Positions 1 through 14,123 of a stretch of 64,000 bases of DNA are shown here, piece after piece (position 1 is the stretch's first letter; each line of letters opens with the position of its first letter). A program made the translations under genes and the position numbers. The notes under the pieces were generated by a model. That model saw nothing but the letters and a program-made list of their open reading frames with translations. It did not search any database and was not told the DNA's origin. Source of the DNA: Caenorhabditis remanei (taxonomy: Eukaryota; Nematoda; Chromadorea; Rhabditida; Rhabditidae). The stretch spans positions 10,414,587 through 10,478,586 of the forward strand of contig NC_071333.1 of NCBI RefSeq assembly GCF_010183535.1, read 5' to 3'.

Positions 1-1437
1 ACGCCGACAATCACAAATTTCCCCACTAGGCTTCATAAACCAAAACATCAACGGTTTTTAGTCTTAGAATTAAGAATAGGGGAGAAAGAGGAAAAAGAAA
101 AAAGAGTTGTAAACCATACTGCATGGATTTCTTATGTAAATTAATGTATAGTGCATTCTTATGTTGAAAGGTACCGAGGAACTCGGTAACATCTGTCAAA
201 ATATATATGTGTGAGTTCTAATGGCTATATACTTCTTTACCACCCCCAACGGAGGTTTTAGACAAAAGGGAAAAACACTATAAACTGGAACATCTGTGTT
301 GACTTGCTCTAAAAAACTAATTACTTTTGACTTCATATTAGAAATCTGCACGACTACAAAAGGTTCAATGAAAAGTGAAAAGAGTCAATTTCTCGTCGCA
401 ACTTTCTGAGTACTTTCTTCAAAATGTATCATTAACTTCTGATCTTAGCTTCTGGAAATGATATGTTTGGTGCAAATGCTTTGAAGATTTCTGATGATTC
501 AATTACAAGTGTAATAACAGCAGAAACTACATCAACTTGTTATCCACTTTGTTTTGTTTGTCTAAATTCTAGAAAGCAATCTACAGTAATGAGGGGGTAC
601 AACCATCACGGATGACCCCTGCAGTCTGCGAGCAGGAGGGCTAAGAACAAAGGATCGCCGTTTCCTTATTGGATTATTGAAATTGAGAGAGATGGTGTGT
701 CTGAGGATGAATGAGCTCCGTTATGATTGCAATTTAGCGCACTCATCTGGTTTTAGATGTGTCATTTTACTCCATTCAAGAGGGTTAACAGAAGGGAATC
801 CAGATTTCTGGAAATTTCATGAATACAGTACGAAATACCATTTAAGGATTGTTTCAAAAGGGTTTTTTTAACTGTATTTCAAAACTTTTAGTGAAAAAGT
901 CATTGATCGTTTTAAAATATTTCCATTTTAAAAACTTATTTTCGAAATAAACTCATTTAGTTATTACAGTATCCTCAGCATCTAAAGCGGCCAAAGTAGA
1001 TTCAAATTTCAACGTTGAGCCAACATTTCTTCCTAAACTCTTCATCAACTCCATTCCCAAAGTGGTCCCACAACAACTTTTCAATTTGGTACTAGGTAGG
1101 ATGAGCTATCGCTCTCTATTCCTGGGGGCACATCTGCCCTGTTAGTAGATCGAATTATCCCAGGGTCGATGTTATTGCCGGCGTCCTCTTTGTGATATGT
1201 ACACTGGTGTAATCCATTTACGGCAATCGAGAATCCTCTTCTCTATAGGTTTCCGACGACAAGTGCCTCAACTTGTTAGTTTTATTTGCAGTGTCACACA
1301 GATGTGCGGTAATTTGCCGCGTTTGACGGCTGCTAAGATGATGACGCGCTCTTTCATTTTTTTTTTCATAATTTCTTGAGAACAACTTCAAAGGACACCG
1401 ACAACTCTCGTCATGTAACCTCAATATTTGTTAGAAC
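1..1437. other. No gene recognised
   Basis: I see no convincing coding exon. The open frames here are at most 91 codons, lack splice sites that extend them and have no recognisable composition. The right end of this stretch must include the 3' UTR of the minus-strand gene whose stop codon is at 1511. Confidence 0.5.
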
Positions 1438-1443
1438 TTTTAT
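1438..1443 (-). promoter_or_regulatory. Poly(A) signal AATAAA
   Basis: The minus strand reads AATAAA here, about 70 bases downstream of the stop codon of the small membrane-protein gene at 1511-2745. This is normal spacing for a nematode 3' UTR. Confidence 0.55.
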
Positions 1444-1510
1444 TAAGAATATAGGTTATGGTAGAAATAAGAAAAAGTGGAGTGTTCAATGGGAAATAAT
1501 ACATTTTAAT

Positions 1511-2745
1511 TTAATCAAAGGGAATACTGCTTTTGTACGAGTTCCTTCGCGGGAACATTTCATCTTGAGAGATTATTGGAGGGGGAGCAGTACGTTTTTG
1601 ATTCAACCTGCTTGTAGGCCAACACCAGCAATAAAGCCCAATGAATACTGAAAATACTAAATAATAGCCTTGAATTCTTTGATAAATAAACAGTAGGCAT
1701 GATTTCTACAAATGACATTAAAACCGTAGCCCAAAATGAAACATGTACATTTTAGATCGGTAAGTCTAATTTATCAGATATTTTACCATACACATAATGA
1801 AATAATTATTTCACGTTTTGCTTGTTTTCTAACGGTTTAAAAATCAGGAAAACGTTCATAAAGAAAGTTTAACACGTAAAATATTGGGTACTTGATACAA
1901 GCTCTTATGAACATGGTTTTTGATAATTTTTAAAAAGATGAAAACTCACGTGTAAATAGTACAATGCATGCGATGCAACAGAAGAAAAGAACGCCCTCAT
2001 TCATTGGAAACATGCAACAAGAAGGCTTGTAAGACCCCCCTAAGTACGGAAATGAGCAACAATATTTGTAGTGTGGTGGATCACTCGGTCCCGGACAAGA
2101 CGCTTGGTAACCTGAAATCAGTCATTATTTGATTCTTTTTTGCAGGTTACTTCTGACTTCCGCGTTCGCCCACACTTTTTTTAATCTTTATGGTAAACAC
2201 TAATGTTTTCTGTATTGCCAACCTAGATAGAACTGATAGTATCATCAAATTGAAAGAAAGGTGCATCAGAAAACATTAATGAAGTATAACATTGTGAATT
2301 CCTAGAAATTATATCATTCTAGTTATTGTCAGAAAATTAATATTTCTGAGGGAATACTGCAATCAGACTATCTTTTTCAGAAAAACGTCTTCAAAGAATG
2401 TAGAAAGTGTTCTTACAGGCATTCAATCTGTTTTCTGCTTTTAAATGTCATGTGATACCTCTATAGGTGCATTTTTTCAAGGAATGTGCCGAGAAACATT
2501 GTTCTATTTACAAACAGTTCTTGAAAAGAAACATCAAGAAATGTTTGAGTGCGCCACTAGAATGAGAAAAATTTCAGATAAAAAATATTATTGTTGCGAA
2601 AATGAAAATCATTGAATTTATCCGTTTTTTTGTTTGCGACACGTCAGATCAACAAAAAAAAGAAATGAAATAGAAGCTCACCATGTCCTCCTTCACACCA
2701 GTTGATATCCCGTTTCTGAAGAACGCGCATAAGATCCGAGGACAT
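1511..2745 (-). CDS. Small Cys-rich single-pass membrane protein
   Basis: Three exons (2682-2745, 1950-2111, 1511-1647) splice in frame to 120 aa. Seen: a short N-terminus from ATG at 2745; a cysteine-rich segment with CEGGHGYQ, KYCCSFPYLG and SCCMFP; one strongly hydrophobic span of about 20 residues (FFCCIACIVLFTLFIGLYC); then a basic and proline-containing tail ending SSIPFD. Known: compact Cys-rich ectodomain, one membrane span and a proline-bearing tail is the plan of Shisa-type adaptors and nematode CX-type proteins. Inference: a small receptor or trafficking adaptor. The frame runs upstream of the chosen ATG through a hydrophobic stretch (FFATSVGGF), so an additional upstream exon supplying a signal peptide is likely and the true N-terminus is uncertain. 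I do not recognise the gene by name. Confidence 0.55.
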
Positions 2746-3498
2746 ATTGAATCCGCCGACTGAGGTGGCAAAGAATGGAGGCTAGGTGCAGCACAATAGG
2801 TAACCATGTGGGCAAAAAATTGGGGAGGGAAAAGGAAAAGGAAAGGTGCGGTCGTTGTGCAAATAAGATATCAGGTCGAATGTCTTCGGCGGTAAACACG
2901 ATGGACCGACTGGCCAGAACAGTGACCGACAGCTCAACATTCGGGCATTTCTAAATGGTTTTCTTGGCAGGAAAACATTCCAAACAAGCGTAAAACAAAA
3001 TGATTCGAATCTTTCAATTAGGGGTTGCACCACGTTTAGTATACTGTTCTTAAACAAGTTTCAGAATGTGAAAAATTCACCTGAATCCTCGAAAAAGCAT
3101 GAAAATATTCAATTCATTAAAAAAACTACTTTATTTTCTGGTATAGGCAATATTTAAAACAATGGAAAAACACTAATCAGTATAAAACTTGATTCCGGTT
3201 AAGTAAATTGACATGACACCACCTGCATTTCGAATTGTAATAATCATCAACTTGGAGCAAATGTTTGAACACAAAATAAGGCATAGAAATTTGAATCTGT
3301 AACTCGGGAGGGGAAAGCACATAAAAATCACAGTAAGAATAAAACAATTATGAACAGAGCGCGTAGAAAGCAGAGACATAGTGCCTTATAGATTGAAATA
3401 CACGTTTGGAAGAAAGATAAGGAGACGTGAAATATGGTTTTTAGATAAATATAGATTTTTTAAATAGACAATAATAACCGGTAGAGTATGACTGAGCT
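2746..3498. other. Intergenic; possible missing 5' exon and rgl-1 3' UTR
   Basis: No solid coding exon. The left part may contain an unseen 5' exon of the small membrane-protein gene. The right part is the 3' UTR of rgl-1; the nearest minus-strand AATAAA I see is at 3130-3135. Confidence 0.4.
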
Positions 3499-6400
3499 TT
3501 ACAAGTAGCCACTGCTCCATCGCAATAGATTTGTTCGCTTCATGCGATTCAATTTTTTGGCCGATGGTCCTAATTGTGGTGAGACGCCACCTTCAATGGT
3601 TCCGTTGCTGTCTCGCTTCCTGCAGATAGCTTTGGTACAATTCATAAAACAAATTTCGATTAAATACCTTAACAATAAATTTAGCATCGGCGATGTTGGA
3701 TCTGGAGCCATTGCATAGAACGGATTGCAATTCTCCGGTAACACAAACTCCCCGCCACGAGGCAGTAGTTGAACAAGCAGATATTTGTTCTTTTCATCTT
3801 CTATCAAATGTTTTTCTAGTGCTCGAGCTATTAACTGCGGCATTCTATCTCCATTTTCGATCTGAAACAAACAATTTGATTTCAGCCACTTGTCTTGATG
3901 TAATGAACTTACTTTAATACATTTATAATTGGCACCATCAGTGTTCTGAAGATCATCGTCCAAACCAACTCTTGCCAAATAAAATGAATTTTGTGCTTGA
4001 GAATTGCCGTTTGCTGATAGAGATGAAGAAGATGAGCAACTGGAGGCATCACTTCCTTTCTTTTGGTGGGAGAACACTTTTGAATCGAATACTTCTGCTA
4101 GTCGGGTACGGATTGGAGTTGCACTTCGCGATAAGGATTGGGTACCACTCTGAAATCAATTAATTAGGTTATCTTCGTTATTTTCGTTATTTTCGTGGTT
4201 TTTTCTCACTCGTTTCTATCTGACTCATACGTACGCCCCCTAAAAGTTCGGCCAGCGGCCGAACATTCTCTCCACAGCCATATGTCGATTTACGGAGCAG
4301 TATTATTTCCGTATTTTTGTCTCCACAAATTCATTTTACATAAAAACAAACTTCTATTGAAATGGGTAGGTAAGTTTTCATTTTTTGTTTTTTTAGACAC
4401 TCACTGTTCCATCCACACTAACTCTCGTTGAAATCGATGTATTCACCTCTTGCAACGAAGATTCGCCGCTTTTACTCCTGTTATGGCTGTACGGGAACAA
4501 CGATGAAGGCGTGAATTCGCTGCCACCTGTCCATGAAACATTTGCGCTTGAAGGCGTATTTGTGTTAGTACCTCTCGGTATGGTCGACGTTCCAGATAGT
4601 GGTACAGGTCCAGGTGGTCCGCCATCCAATCTTCCATCTATCCAGTCCTCACACTGCAATCCACTGTCACGGGAGTGTTGGGCACCTCCGTTATCTGAGA
4701 TATTCAACGAACTTCCAGTGTTGATCGACGGAATTTGTGAATTGGTCGACGAGGAATATGAATGAGAGTGTTGATGCCATGTACCGTTCGTTCCATTGTG
4801 GCTACCACTATCCTCACTGGTTCTCGATGAATTGAATAACCTCGATAGTGTTGAGCTGAAAAACGTAGTCCCTCACATGCTGACCAGTTTTAAAACCAAA
4901 AACTCACTTCTTGACCGGTGTACTCTGCGATCCGTTGCTCAGCAAGCTACTGTTAATCCTCGAGGAAGACAAGTCAGGTGTGGAATGAATTGGTGGTTTC
5001 TCAATTTCCAGTGATCGATTGAAACATTCATTTTCATCGAGACACGGTAAGAAGAAGAACCAGGCGCAGAACATTCGATCCATTGGGATGTTATAGGCAC
5101 GAGCAGCTGATTGGAACAGTCGTAACTTGGCGAGAACCTCGAATTCCTTTCTTCGTTTTTCAAAATTGATCAAGTTTTCTGAAACTGTGGGTATTGAACA
5201 GCATATTTGAACTCAAAAAGATATCAAAAACATACCAGGAGTATAATCCGGGGTACTCTCGTCAACCATAGCCAAATCCGTCAAAAAGTTTCCAAGATAT
5301 GGGACGGTTCCTTGACATTCTGCCAGATTCACGTCGCTTTTCGTCCTTCGGCAGTTTTGAATTAGTTGTGGTCGACGAAGTGGAGAGCTTTTAGCAGTTC
5401 CTTCTTGTTCCAATATCTTTCTTGCATTTCCTTGATCCCCATCTTCATCTGTTTCATAGATCGACGATAGTTCTCGGAATTGGGAGATGGAACGACTGAA
5501 TTTGAAATAATTTTTCTCAGTTTTTTTTAAATAGAAATCCTGTGGAAAAAGTAGAAAACACTTACTTTGGCACAAAACTCCATGCGGATTTCAAGCGATG
5601 TACAGGTTCAGATTGTAGACTTGACAAAACTGCTTTGAGTGATGAGAAATTTTTGAGAGCTCTCAACTCTCTTGCAATATCTATCCATTTACTGATGATT
5701 TTCGCCCGATACTCCGGCCGACAATCAGGAAGCACAATACTGGTCATAACTCTTTGAGACACCGAGTTGAATTGTTCAATTGTTGCTTTCACTGTGTAGA
5801 CACGCTCTCCAGCCGTTCTCCTTTTTGACCAAACACATCCCTGACATTGATGTATCAATAATTCTTTGAAGAGAGCCTGCAAAAAGGAAGATTACAAGAA
5901 ATAGTGCAACGATGATGAGTCATTTAAACTAACCGCATCCCAGAACGTCAGTTGTTCGGCAATTTGCACGCAGTTCTCTTTTCCGACATCAAACATTTTC
6001 ACTCGCTCTTTGATATTATTCGGGTAGTCTGAAGGATCAAATCCCATGTCAGCAACATATTGGCCAAGTGATGGGAGAGCTGCCTGCATACCACCTTCAT
6101 CATAGATTCGTTTGAATACTTCTCGCTGTTTTCGAGCTTTTGCTCGTAGTTCGGTTAGCTTGTTGCGCCCTCCAAATTCGAGTAAACTGGATAACATTGC
6201 GAATTCTTTATCAGCATCGTAGAAATCTTCTGGATATGTTTCTAGCCAACACATCACAATTTGTCTGATCGAACTGGAATGATGCCAACATTATACATAT
6301 GCCAGACAAGAAGAATAGACTCACTTTTGAACTAGAAGTGCAGATGTGCTTCCATTCACTTCATTTTCCAGTGCTTCGTACCTCCTCAGTAAACTGAAAA

Positions 6401-9400
6401 TTGACGAATTTTGATTCATTCGCCAAATGGCAAACTAACCAGTCTAAGACTATTGCGGAATCGGTAAACGCCCGATAGGTTGCAAAAAACACATTGAAAT
6501 GTCGCGAATCCATCATGTCATCACTGCCAACCAAACATTCCTGCAATACACAAATTATCGTATTATGTAACAATTGTGACAGTAATTACCACAAGCCGTT
6601 CGACGGTTCCAGCTTTGATCAACTTCTCTTTGACAGATTCCCATTCCAAATGGTCTGCACCTGACATTTCAGTGCTTTCAGTTTTAGGTCGATCCGGGTC
6701 GATTGCTCGATACCGCTGTAATAGAATCATAATGAAAATGAGGATTGAGGCGAAATGATCTATATATAAATTTATCCACTCTTAACTATGACAGTTTCCC
6801 AGTTTCTATTACCATTGTTTGATTACTAACCGGTAGTCTGGAGAAGTTTCTAGTAAGTTTGTCAAATGTGAAGTATTGCATTTGGTATCATGTACAGATA
6901 GCTGAAGATAATGGAAATTTCACGACGGGAGAAAGCACATTGCTAGGTGTAGAAACGGACGGAAGGATATAAATCACCGGCACTAATGACCGGAATTGGT
7001 CTGTGAGAAAAACAATCGATGGAAATTTTTGGGGCTTTTTTGGAAGCGAAAAGAAGGAGACTATTGAATGTTGGGTGCGCGATCGTCACCGAAATATTCG
7101 CGCGTCTTCATTTCCAATAATCCGCTTATTGAAGCAAAAGTTTCAACTTTCTGGCCAAAAGAAGTTTCGGCAACTTGTCGCCGGCACTAATGGCAATCGA
7201 CGGGTGGAAGTGCAAACAAGATTTCTTCTCCAATAAACTCGAGTCGTCGAATGAGAAGGGCAAAGGGAACAAGACAAAAAAGTGAAGGCGAACATGTGTT
7301 GTCCGGAAAATGAAAGAAAAGAGTTCTTGGTGCCAAGGCGAGAAGAAATTGAGAGGCGGTTTGAGTCATCTTGCCGTGTAATAGAGCACACGCAAAAAAG
7401 ACAGCGAATAAACATGAGCAGAAAATATAGTGTACGAAGTGATGAAGTGAGAAAGAAAGGTCGTACCTTTTATGTACAGAAGGTTTTTTTCGAGAAAATA
7501 GAAACGTATGTACATAATAGCGTGGTATTAGAGAAAACGTCAATTTTTTGTAACATACTAATCTGCAATCTGCTTACCAAAGTTGGAATACAACAACATG
7601 TCAACAGTCTCATATTTGGAGTATTGTATTGCGGAGAAGAAATAAGTAGAGTGAAATAGAAAAATCATATTTTAAGAAACGTAAAAACATAGAAGAAGAT
7701 ATAAATGTTGGCAATTATGCATTTTTCAAAACATGCCTAATTTTTTCTTAGTGTGAGATGTCTTTTGCCGCAGAATTCAAAATAAAAGATTTCAAATTAC
7801 CCTATGAAGTACATTTGTTTTGAATTTTATAAAGTGGGGGGACCAGCAATCAATCTTAATCAAAAATTCTGAGATGTTGATTGATGGAACAAATGTTTCC
7901 AATCTACACATCAAGAATTAAAATGAGAAAGAATAGAATATATGTTTTGCTCGTAGAAAAGCAGACACGATGCTTCTTCATGTAATTTCAATTCCTTTGT
8001 CTCCATTTTCATTCTTCGAAACACATTTGTAACGTTTCTATGAATGTGTTTCTGTTTCTTGAAACAGTTATTCCGCGCGAATATCATTTGAACACATGAA
8101 TATGACAAGATCAGATCATGGAACAGTCTAATGATGTGTATATGGATGAAAGTTTTCAACAAACCTGTTGGAACGCCAATCTCACTTTTCTTCTGACGAC
8201 GAACATTATTTTTTGTGATAGAAAAGAAACGTTTCATTGGTTCTAGCTAGGTGTGGTTTTGTGGTGGTGGTTAAATGGCGGTATCGACAAGAATAAAAAG
8301 AATTAGTGAGGATCCTCGTGTTATCTTTATCGATAGTGACAGATGATTGAGTTCAGCTAAATGACAATGAAAAAGTGGAAGGAGGAAGAGGAACAAAGTG
8401 AACAAGACAGAAATTGTAGTGAAGTGGTAGAGCTAGAGTCAAAACATATGCTGCGTCGCCACCACATTGTCACTCAATTCTACTTTAGAATTTCGGAATT
8501 TTGAATTTCAAAGAGGATTTCGAGAAAAAAATAAATATAACACATGGGTGGTAAAGTGCACTGAGATTTAGGTCAACAGGCAGTAAAACCAGTAATCCCT
8601 AAAGACAGCTGTTCGCTATTTTCGCACTAGCCGCAAAGCTGAGTGAAATGTGAAATAGAGAATTCAATGCTATGAATTTTATTGAGATGAAAAGCATGAC
8701 TGAATTACCCACCTGGTACTAAGTATCTGTCACCAAAGGATTTGAAATCACAGCTGTGTATTTTATAGAACACACCAGCAGATGTGCTATGGGTTATGTA
8801 TATTTTGATTGTCAACCGAGAAAGAAACTGGATTTCTCTTCTACTAGCAAAAGCAGACAGGAAAAAAACGGAAAAGAATAACGTACTTACCGTCATGATA
8901 ATATAGAGTTGCTGAATAGAAGAGGAGCGCATCTTGGCAGACGGTGAATAACCGGCAGTAGATAAAAAGCGGGCAAAAGTACGTGTCGTCATGGTATTTG
9001 TTATTCTAACTGTTCAGATTTGAAGAGAAGAGGGCTTTATGAGAGTGAGGGCCGATTCTTCCGAAGAGGTTATTGTGAGGGTCTAGCTGTCGCTTCGTTT
9101 CACTTTTTCCTCCTCCGTCAATTCCTTTTTCCGAAATGAAACCGATGAGATTTACTATTGGCGGCCAACGTCGGACGGGGGCCCAGAATGAAAAATGACT
9201 AAAGGAAGACCTCAAGGAGAAAATAGTTAGAAGTACGCGTCACCCGGCCACCTTTTTTCTAACGTCTGACGTCTGCTGTAAACGTTACAATCTCTACCTC
9301 ACCCTTCTTCTGCCTCCTTCTCATTCCATATCAAAATGGCAAATAGAAAGTGATAAGATGGATCGTATTCAAGCGGAAAAGAGAGAAAGAAATGAAGAGA

Positions 9401-10969
9401 GAAAATGAGGCTTTGCCATTGCAAAGCAAAAACAAGACGTAATGAGGATAGACACATTTTTTTGGTGTTGGAAGACGAAAAGCAGACAATGTGCCGCTTT
9501 GGTGGACGATCGAAAGTTGAAATGAGAGGGCATCTCTTTCTGATTTATTCAATTCAAAATTTAAGAAAATAAAAAAGTGACGATTATTTCGTTTCAATAA
9601 AATTGGTGTGCAACAAAAAAACTAATGATGGTCTTCCGGTGGGCAGTTCCCTCCGTGACTGATTGCTCAATGAGTCAGAGCTCCCAAGAACAAAGACTTC
9701 GATAAGACCAGGTGCTCGAACTATCAAAAATCAAGGTCTGATAAATGAAATTGAAGTTTTTCTTCACTTTCAGCATTGTATTTGAAGTATTCAAAAGTTT
9801 TTCTTTGAATTATTCGTATTTCCCAATAAGTGAACATCAATGTAATCAGAGGACAGTGTCTTGAGAGGTCAAACCACATCGGGCAATTAAATTTACGTGT
9901 TTTGAAACTTTCTAAATGTAAGTTTCCCTCTAATACTTTTTGTATAACATCTAATAAAACAATTAATTCTTTGTTTTTTGGTTTCAATTTAATTGGTTTG
10001 GTCTCGAACTTCTTATCAATCACAAACTTTCGATGACCTTTTGAACATCCTACACCTATAAAACGGTTTTCTTACCGAATTGATATAATGCACGAGTCTT
10101 GAACATTTATCCTCAATATCATAGCTGTAGGATCGTAGTTTTAAACTGCTCCAAACGTTCATGTTTCGTAAGTCGAGCAACGAAAAATGGAGCCAATGTC
10201 GCGTGTCAAATATTCGTCACTATGTTGTGTTGCGAATGTTTTTTTGTATGGCCGGGATGGGATCCACAAACTTTTTGCCATGTTTCAAAATTTTTGACAT
10301 GATGATATGAAACCTCATATCTAGGAAAAAAGAACTTTTCGATGGCACGATGAAATCGAACAAAAGTTCAACTGCAAACAGAAAACATGATGATTGAGAT
10401 AACCCGCTAACCTTTAGTCCAATTAATTGTATGAAAACGAATTAGCCCTTATCGTCGCAGTCATTATTTTTCCTATCCATCATTATCTTACAGAAACTTT
10501 AGAAAAAATAGAAACGGTTACCGTGAAAACGCTTGATTTCTTGAGTCTCATTTTGCAGAATATTAGGTTTTGTTTATACAAGACGTTTTAGAAAAGTGGA
10601 CAGTGAATAAGGAGATGTGGTCGGAAACTGAATAGGTATATGACAGGAGAAAAGAACAATTCACCCCGTGAAATGGGTCGAGAAACTGTATCTTACAACC
10701 ATCTGGACTACTTCGAAATGTGAGATTGTGATCACAAAAGCATATTCGTTCCTATTCCAATTTCGTTTTATTGGCCAAACCCTTTTTCCTAACATGCCGG
10801 CACCACCAACATAAGGCGCAATAAGTTTTGTCGTGGTATTTTTCTTGAATAGAAATGTACATACCGGAACACCTTCGTATCCTTGCGGCGGCACATATCG
10901 AACCTTGCGTAAATATACAGCATAGATAGCGTCCGGGTGTTTTTCGTCACCCCAGTAACGTGAAGCCAT
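3499..10969 (-). CDS. rgl-1: Ral guanine-nucleotide exchange factor (RalGDS/RGL family)
   Basis: Exons at 10865-10969, 6590-6715, 6440-6540, 6325-6393, 5934-6273, 5566-5876, 5236-5495, 4908-5178, 4405-4855, 3913-4149, 3668-3861 and 3499-3619 sum to 2,586 nt, or 861 aa. Residues 1-35 carry the RGL-type start [20 protein letters not shown]. Residues about 45-160 form a RasGEF-N domain ([20 protein letters not shown]). Residues about 225-500 form the CDC25-like catalytic domain ([16 protein letters not shown], and [20 protein letters not shown]). A serine-rich linker follows, then a Ras-association domain at about 720-815 ([20 protein letters not shown]). Known: these proteins bind active Ras through the RA domain and load Ral with GTP at membranes. 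The 3.5-4.9 kb exons would be misread without removing 46-52 bp introns that remain open in frame. In C. elegans I recall this gene as F28B4.2. Confidence 0.93.
6716..10864 (-). other. rgl-1: Long first intron of rgl-1 (short isoform)
   Basis: About 4.1 kb separates the 10.9 kb start exon from the common body. Apart from the alternative start exon at 8891-8992 I see no supported coding exon. Open frames on both strands around 7187-7659 overlap each other and look like purine-rich chance frames. This is where promoters for the shorter isoforms should lie. Confidence 0.5.
8891..8992 (-). other. rgl-1: Candidate alternative first coding exon of rgl-1
   Basis: It opens with ATG at 8992 and ends at a good donor (GTAAGTACG on the minus strand) after exactly 34 codons, phase 0, as needed to join the common exon starting at 6715. 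It would give an N-terminus beginning [16 protein letters not shown] in place of the RGL-type start. Supported by splice site and phase only. Confidence 0.5.
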
Positions 10970-13900
10970 TTATGTAGTCTGAGTTCTTCTGACGATTGGT
11001 CTATAATGGATGTTGTCGATTGTTCAACCCGTCATGTCCTGAAAATTATGAATATTGAAAAGAAGATATCACGATTTCTAAGAGATGCAAAAAGGTTATA
11101 GGTTAAAAAAATGCGTGCGGAATAATAGGTAAGTGGAATACAAAACAACAATACAAGAAGGATTGTTCACTTTTCGATAATTATTCCTAAGTTTTCAAAT
11201 ATGGGAACACAAAATAAAACCACTTCATAATAAATTGGACTACTCAGAAAAACAGTGATTTATCCTACAAATACAAATGTTGAAAACTGAAGAACTGAGG
11301 ACAACAGCTTCATTTGCCACCAATCTTTTGTATATATCTGACTGCATTATCTGTGTACACTGTGAATGGATGCGGAAGAAAATCTTGCCCACATTGACAA
11401 GATTTATTTTTGTGAATCAAAACGAAAGTCACTTCTACATATGTATTGCCATTCTCTCACTCCTTCAAACTGGGCAATTGTGTCTTTTCTTATGGAAAGC
11501 AGTTTTGGGGTAAAAAATATAAATCATTTGTTCGAAAGTTCGTTATTTGGGATAATCAAATGCAGACATCATTTGATTGATAAATTGACAGATTGCGAGT
11601 GATTTGAATGCATTCTCTAACTATGATATCAATCCTAGGCAACAAACATTAGGAGTGAAAATAGGGATTTTGAAAAAATCATTCTGGAAAATTGTGTATT
11701 GTAATTCTCGAACACTACAGACGTTTCAGGTAAAAAAAAAGAAAAGGGAAACTAGGAAGATGACAAATGGGAAGTGATGACAAAGGTAGGCGAATATGGA
11801 AATGAGAGGTATAAATTGAATGCAACGGTACCGTACACAACACAACTAGGAAGACAAATGGAAACAACGAAAATCCGGATTATGTTTCTTTCTGGAAAAG
11901 ATAGACAATGAAAAACTTAGAAACACAGAAGTTTAAAAAACGGATAGAAATTAACACACGGATTGAAGACAAATGAAATGTCTAGGTGGAATGGAGTGAA
12001 ATTCCAGGAGAAATTGAGTGGGTGTGGTGGTTTTCCAGATGAAAAAGTGAGAAAACGGAGAAATATCTAAATGAGAAGAAGAAAAATGAAGAAATACAAC
12101 AAAAGCTGGAGTTCAAAACTTTCCGGAAATGTTACCACATGTTTTATAAACATTCCTTCTGGCAAACAGAAAACTACTGACGGAATTCGAGAAACAACAG
12201 TTATTTCCAAACAGAAAAAAACACTTGTCATGTTTCTTCTTCCCGAAAACACGTAGAACAAGCGAACGTCATCATTTCCCAGGGCGTCAACTCTCCCATG
12301 ACAAAATGAATGCAAAGTGGCGCAAAAAGCAAAAAAACGAGTTAAACGTATCCGACAAAGTACAGAAAAGTGAAAAGACCTGACCGCAAAAAACCATTGA
12401 TTCCGTTACTGGTGGGTGAAAACAATATGTGTATGTAAAATTAGTCGAAATGGGTAGAGTAGGGAAAAAAAAGATTGATTGAAAAAAGAAAGACATTGGA
12501 ATGAGGTTGACGCAATGTAGGAAATTCATTCGCAAGGTCACCAGTCCGCTAGATACTACTTTCAACACTTTTCGGCCCCGTTCGGATTGTCCCATTATTC
12601 ACTGATTGTTAGGTGCCCATTGTTTGTACTTGATTACTAGAAATTATCTTGTAACAGATTGAATTAGCGAGAATTGGGGAAACCGATTATAATTGGACAA
12701 AAAAGCTATTGGGTGTTTTTGTCCCGGAAATTAGTCTAGCGACGACGAGATTAACGATAATGTGGGAGGAGTGGTGATAGTGATAATGAGACAAAATGAA
12801 ACTGACAACACAACAGAATTAGTGGAAGAAGCAGAAAAGAAAAACGTTTACTGTCGGTTCTCTTCTACTTCAAGAAAGTTTTCTACTGAAAAAAACGGAA
12901 ACGATATGCATTTTTTATTATTTAATTGTTTTTAAAACGCTAAGAATAATATTTCATCCGCATCATAAGAATCTGTCAGCATCAAATCACAATTTTGATC
13001 TGAAAAAATACCAACCAAAACAAAGGAAATTATAATCTCATATTGTTGCAAACATTTTCTATTTTTTGAACGACAGAGTTTTTTTTAATTTGGTTTACAC
13101 CAGTCTGATCCAAAAATTATATATAAAAAGGGGCGACAAAAGTTGTGAACATTGAAAAACGAAGCGGAAGAATTTTGTTTAAACTCTCAAATTTATTTTT
13201 TTCTGTATACAGATGGAAAAGTAATAAACAAAAAACATAAGGAGCTTTGCCCAACACTTAAAACGATTATGTAATTGGAATGTAACACGTCGAAAACAAA
13301 AAATCAATAATCGAGTAGAGGATGTGCGCGAGATGAAAGTGGAAGGCGGAAGGATGTGCGGGAAGGTAAGGAGGAGTGAAGGGAGGGAAAGGGTTTAGGT
13401 TCGGGATGAGAAGAAGGATAGCCTCCTTTCATTGTTGTTATTTAGTGGAGAAAGGGGGAATAGAGAAATGACCTTCGTGAGGAGTCTCTGACGGCATGGT
13501 GAGCGCTTTGGTTCTAACTGGTATCCGATCGCGCTGTCTGACCACTTGTAGTCATTTCTCCAACGCGAGACACTAATCATGATCAGCAGATTTTGGTGGT
13601 CGTGTGTGTATATGTCCTGATAGGGCGGCTCTATTAATGGACACTACTGGACACAGGTAGTGTAATAAAACTGGATTGTAATCAGAGAAAAAGAACTAAA
13701 TGTACTAAAGAAAAGGACTTTTTCAATGTTTGGTACTTAATAGTGTGGTTTTGGAAGAGTATTCAGGAAAAGGGTGTTAACCTTGATGCTGTCTCAAATG
13801 ATTTATGTAAGAATATTAATAATTCATCTAATAGAGAAATATGCCAAAGCATCTATTTGAATATTATGAACGTAACGTTTTAAAAGTAAGAAAACAACTG

Positions 13901-14123
13901 AATATTTTATAGACCAATGTTATCATTTATTTGAAGTAACCCAATGGCAGCAGTGAGAAAGTAAGCTGTTGAAAATGTTCAAACAAAACGGTTTCAAAAG
14001 TAAATAAAAAGTCGGGAGTTGAGAAAGATGGGGTAGCTGGGAGAAGGAAAGTTCCAAACAAAACCGACAAGACCTGAAATAAAAGCAAACAAGGATAATA
14101 AGAAAAATTAGGCTGGTGACTAC
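10970..14123. other. Upstream region / long-isoform intron of rgl-1
   Basis: A 3.1 kb AT-rich stretch. It lies inside an intron if the 14.1 kb start exon is used, otherwise it is promoter of the 10.9 kb isoform. A weak further start-exon candidate lies at 13473-13580 (36 codons, phase 0, poor donor GTCATT, product starting MISVSRWRNDYK). Nothing else is convincing. Confidence 0.4.

Noticed and set aside
7187..7659. Frames of 118 and 125 codons in the rgl-1 intron
   Set aside because: They lie opposite each other, are purine- or pyrimidine-biased, and show no recognisable protein features.
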